Below, piece by piece: positions 61,457 through 64,000 of a stretch of 64,000 nucleotides of DNA. The position numbers and the translations under genes are program-made. The notes under the pieces are model-generated. The model was not told where the DNA came from. It did not search any database and saw nothing but the letters and a program-made list of their open reading frames with translations. This stretch comes from JAGQPD01 sp020426865 (GTDB lineage: Bacteria > Planctomycetota > Planctomycetia > Pirellulales > Pirellulaceae): positions 186,001-250,000 of the forward strand of contig JAWKTN010000003.1 in NCBI GenBank assembly GCA_041399065.1, written 5' to 3'. How positions within the stretch are numbered: position 1 is the first letter of the stretch; each line of letters begins with the position of its first letter.

Positions 61457-62107
61457 ATGGACCCTTTGCATTTCGCCATTGCCGTAATTCCGGTTGCGTT
61501 GTACTTGTTTTTTGCCGGACTGATAAACCTTCTGCCGCGCGCGTCAGTGGTGTCAGGTTACGTTGATACGTGGGGATTGGCACTTGGTCTGGTGGGACTT
61601 GTCGTAGCAGGCCCGATGGAGTTATTCATGCCCGAAGCAACGGCTTTCCGCTTCGGGCCCATCGTCTGGATTCTGCTCCTGGCGCTCTACCTACTTTGCA
61701 TCACTCTCATCGTGCTTACGATGCGACCGCGGATTGTCGTTTACAACATTCCTCGCGAACAATTGTGGCAGATTCTGCAACAGGTCGCCGGCGAACTTGA
61801 CCCGCAGGTACGGTTCGCCGGCAACGCAGTGAGTCTCCCGAATTTGGGCGTCGATGCGCACTTGGACGACTTCGTCGCCATGCGGAATATACAACTTGTC
61901 GCCAACAGCCAACGGCAGGACCCACGCGGTTGGGCAATGTTTGAAAAAGCCATTCGCAGCGCGCTAAGAGGAACCAAGACGGGCCCCAGTCCGAACGGAT
62001 TTGGGCTAATCACTTTCGCGTTGGTATTTGCCGTGGCGGTTGGTCTGGCACTGGTGCGACACCCACAGGAAATTGCTCAGTCGCTGCATGAGATGCTGCG
62101 CTTCTAA
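61457..62107 (+). CDS. Hypothetical multi-pass membrane protein
   Basis: The 216-residue product has three N-terminal transmembrane helices (about 5-25 with AIAVIPVALYLFFAGLINLL, 38-58, 65-90 with WILLLALYLLCITLIVL), a cytoplasmic or outer domain of about 95 residues (PREQLWQILQQVAGELDPQV), and a C-terminal helix (LITFALVFAVAVGLALV). The family is not one I recognise. It begins 25 bases after the M28 protein gene, so the two are probably co-transcribed. It ends 7 bases before the stop of the convergent WD40 gene. Confidence 0.7.
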   Translation: MDPLHFAIAVIPVALYLFFAGLINLLPRASVVSGYVDTWGLALGLVGLVVAGPMELFMPEATAFRFGPIVWILLLALYLLCITLIVLTMRPRIVVYNIPREQLWQILQQVAGELDPQVRFAGNAVSLPNLGVDAHLDDFVAMRNIQLVANSQRQDPRGWAMFEKAIRSALRGTKTGPSPNGFGLITFALVFAVAVGLALVRHPQEIAQSLHEMLRF

Positions 62108-62114
62108 CGCCGAC

Positions 62115-63119
62115 TCAATCCCATTGTGAAATGCGAACGTGACGGTCGTAGTGAACCGTCGCAATTCGTTGGGAGTCGCGTGACAAGTCCATATCGAGCA
62201 CGGTATTTGGTAGTCCAAACCGGTGGAATTCGGTTTCCCCGTCGCCCTTCCAAAAGCAAAGATAACCACCACCACTGCCACCAATCCCACCGATCAAAAA
62301 CCCTTGTGGATGCGCAACGACTCGCCACACAACCCCCTTCGTCGCATCCTTGGCAGTATGCGTCCGTACGGCCTTGCCGTCCTCGCAACCCAATACAACC
62401 ACCAACGGTTCTTGGACAGCCCCAAACGGATTCGAGCCATTGTGGAGCCCGCCACAGACAAGTTCGTGGCGATCGTTGACGATTGTCATGGAGCGGACAC
62501 CTCCGTATTCCGCCCCCTGTCCCGGGTTGGGAGTATACAACTGCTTTGCGTCATAGGTTGCAAGTTCGGCACCCGATTGCACATTCCATCGCTTGACGAC
62601 GCCACGCAGGTCTCCTGAATAGAGCGTCTCCCCATCCCGCGAAAACAGCACGGAATACACGTGCCGGTCATGCCCCGCGCAGGTATGACGCAACTGACCA
62701 GTCCCCGCATCCCAGATGCGCACGGCCTGATCATTTCCACCGGTAGCAATCCACTTTTCATCGGGGCTAACATCGAGCGACCGGATCCATCCTTGATGCG
62801 CTTCGGTACTTCTGAGCGGCACCGGTGAATCCGCATACGCGTCCCATTCGATCAAGCGACCGTCGTATCCACCTGTCCAACACCGGGCAGGATTTACGCA
62901 AAAGCCGATCGCTCGCACCCAGCTGTCGTGCCCTTTCATCGGCGTGAACGAACCCGCGTCACAATCGACACGCAATACGAGATTGTCCTGTCCGCACGCG
63001 AAGACGTACTTGCCGGTCGGATCGAAGCGGCAGGCGATCAGCGGGCTGGCGTCGTACTTGATTTCCTTTGCGACTTTGATCGCCGTCGGCTCGAGGACCG
63101 CCGCGGGTGTTTCACTCAT
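62115..63119 (-). CDS. WD40-repeat protein
   Basis: The 334-residue product consists of WD40 repeats throughout: FDPTGKYVFACGQDNLVLRV, GHDSWVRAIGF, EAHQGWIRSLDVSPDEKWIA, GGNDQAVRIWDAGTGQLRHT and GHDRHVYSVLFSRDGETLYS, six or seven in all, enough for one beta-propeller. There is no signal peptide, so it should be cytoplasmic. It follows the DUF1501 gene with 17 bases between them on the same strand, a very common planctomycete pairing, where these proteins accompany cytochrome-domain (DUF1549/DUF1553) proteins. Function is not established. Confidence 0.88.
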   Translation of the reverse strand: MSETPAAVLEPTAIKVAKEIKYDASPLIACRFDPTGKYVFACGQDNLVLRVDCDAGSFTPMKGHDSWVRAIGFCVNPARCWTGGYDGRLIEWDAYADSPVPLRSTEAHQGWIRSLDVSPDEKWIATGGNDQAVRIWDAGTGQLRHTCAGHDRHVYSVLFSRDGETLYSGDLRGVVKRWNVQSGAELATYDAKQLYTPNPGQGAEYGGVRSMTIVNDRHELVCGGLHNGSNPFGAVQEPLVVVLGCEDGKAVRTHTAKDATKGVVWRVVAHPQGFLIGGIGGSGGGYLCFWKGDGETEFHRFGLPNTVLDMDLSRDSQRIATVHYDRHVRISQWD

Positions 63120-63136
63120 CGCTCCACGCCTCGTTA

Positions 63137-64000
63137 CTATGCCAGTATTTCGTCAATAGCACCGCGGGAAGGATCGGCCATGGGAACGTCACGACCGCCG
63201 ATGCGAAAGTTCTCCGTGGAATCAATCCCAATGGCCCGCAAGTAGGTATGAAACAATTGGCCATGATCAACCTGGCCGTCGACCACTTCGGTTCCATGGT
63301 CGTTGGTTTTACCAAAGGCGCCGCCAACCTGAATACCGCATCCAGCCATGGCAATCGACCAGGCCTTGGACCAATGATCCCGCCCGTAATAGATATTGAT
63401 GTTCGGCGTTCGACCGAATTCGCTCATCACAATCACTAGCGTAGTTTCCAACAGACCGCGATCATCGAGGTCGCGAATCAATGCGGCAAACGACCGGTCG
63501 AACTCCCCAACCTGTTCGATATGAAAATCGAAGTTTTCGTTGTGGGTATCGTAGTTGCTGTGACTAACCTGAACACACATCGCTCCCTGCTCGAGCAAAC
63601 GCCGCGCCAAAAGGCAGTGGCGTCCCAGGTCGTATTCGCCGTATCGCTGGAGATCTTTTTCCGGTTCCTTTGTCACATCAAAAGCATCTCGACGTTGCAT
63701 CAGCCGCTGCGCTTGTTCGTAGCTTTGCATATAGGCATCGGTTTGTGCGGTGCGGCGACGTGCCAGGAAGTGTCTGCTGAGATGTCGCCGCAGCGTTTGC
63801 CGCATGCCGTCGGTCTCTTCAGTGACTCCGCCGCTCAAGCCGGTGTTCGACGGTGGGTTGCCATTGCCCAACACCACACTGGCAAACTGCGGACCGAGGT
63901 ACGCCGCGTCGGCCGATCGACCTCCCCCACCGCCGGGTGTGATTTGAATGTACCCCGGCAGATCGAGACCGTCCGCGTGCTGCGCCTTGGCGATAACCGC
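63137..64000 (-). CDS. DUF1501 family protein (5' end outside window)
   Basis: The visible 287 residues are the C-terminal part of a DUF1501 protein; the frame is open to the window edge. Characteristic segments are GYIQITPGGGGG, AAYLGPQFASVVLG, YDLGRHCLLARRLLEQGAMC, VQVSHSNYDTHNENFDFHIE, and VIVMSEFGRTPNINIYYGRD, then HWSKAWSIAMAGCGIQVGGAF. The family belongs to the alkaline-phosphatase/sulfatase-like fold and is usually exported by the Tat system in planctomycetes, next to DUF1549/DUF1553 cytochrome proteins. The enzyme activity is unproven. The N-terminus and any Tat signal lie beyond 64000. Confidence 0.92.
   Translation of the reverse strand, partial: AVIAKAQHADGLDLPGYIQITPGGGGGRSADAAYLGPQFASVVLGNGNPPSNTGLSGGVTEETDGMRQTLRRHLSRHFLARRRTAQTDAYMQSYEQAQRLMQRRDAFDVTKEPEKDLQRYGEYDLGRHCLLARRLLEQGAMCVQVSHSNYDTHNENFDFHIEQVGEFDRSFAALIRDLDDRGLLETTLVIVMSEFGRTPNINIYYGRDHWSKAWSIAMAGCGIQVGGAFGKTNDHGTEVVDGQVDHGQLFHTYLRAIGIDSTENFRIGGRDVPMADPSRGAIDEILA

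Noticed and set aside
1..64000. tRNA or rRNA genes
   Set aside because: I saw no cloverleaf-compatible T-loop motif with matching arms and no rRNA-like conserved stretch; a covariance search would be needed to exclude a tRNA fully.

Overview
The window looks like chromosomal DNA of a planctomycete, most likely of the Pirellulales/Rhodopirellula type. The evidence is the set of lineage-typical families: two DUF1559 pseudopilin-like proteins, a PVC-type membrane-bound dehydrogenase with a C-terminal haem domain, a DUF1501 protein next to a WD40 protein, a PEP-CTERM protein with dockerin repeats, Tad-pilus pieces, an ECF sigma factor beside a Ser/Thr kinase, and several Hanks-type kinases. Gene density is moderate, with many 100-600 bp spacers that hold short palindromes and repeats. 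I found no tRNA, rRNA, CRISPR array, insertion sequence or phage gene.

Layout. 1-571: end of a TadG-like gene and a TadE-like gene. 735-9936: a same-strand block that looks like a catabolic operon: cytochrome c', class III aminotransferase, NagA-like deacetylase, Gfo/Idh oxidoreductase, Tat-exported amidohydrolase, large haem-binding dehydrogenase, SDR. 10254-13001: PEP-CTERM/dockerin protein and a DUF1559 protein. 13.0-15.2 kb: an accessory patch with a broken nucleotidyltransferase module, a PIN-domain toxin with its small partner, and many palindromes. 15.2-18.4 kb: EF-hand lipoprotein and a YeiH-type exporter followed by two tiny genes. 18.4-25.7 kb: LysR regulator, gltB, gltD. 25.7-27.7 kb: a membrane protein and a YchF/Obg-like GTPase. 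28.1-32.1 kb: DUF1559 protein, ECF sigma factor and a kinase-TPR protein. 32.1-33.6 kb: folC. 33.9-39.8 kb: a tightly coupled ABC export locus plus a MalY/PatB-type enzyme. 39.7-41.9 kb: PP2C phosphatase and a kinase with four zinc ribbons. 42.1-46.9 kb: Nif3-like protein, GNAT protein, sulfite reductase. 46.9-51.8 kb: a 1628-residue kinase with about 30 YD-like repeats and a PDZ-like end. 51.9-59.4 kb: pterin dehydratase, TPR protein, degenerate receiver protein, LarC, LRR/PDZ protein, rRNA methyltransferase-like protein, DUF4254 protein. 59.4-60.4 kb: a non-coding, repeat- and palindrome-rich spacer. 60.4-64.0 kb: M28 glutaminyl-cyclase-like protein, membrane protein, WD40 protein and a DUF1501 protein cut by the window edge.

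The most unusual items are the giant repeat kinase (46946-51832), the zinc-ribbon kinase with its neighbouring phosphatase (39748-41932), the 735-9936 catabolic block, the small coupled genes behind yeiH, and the dispersed repeats shared between 13.85 kb and 60.2 kb.
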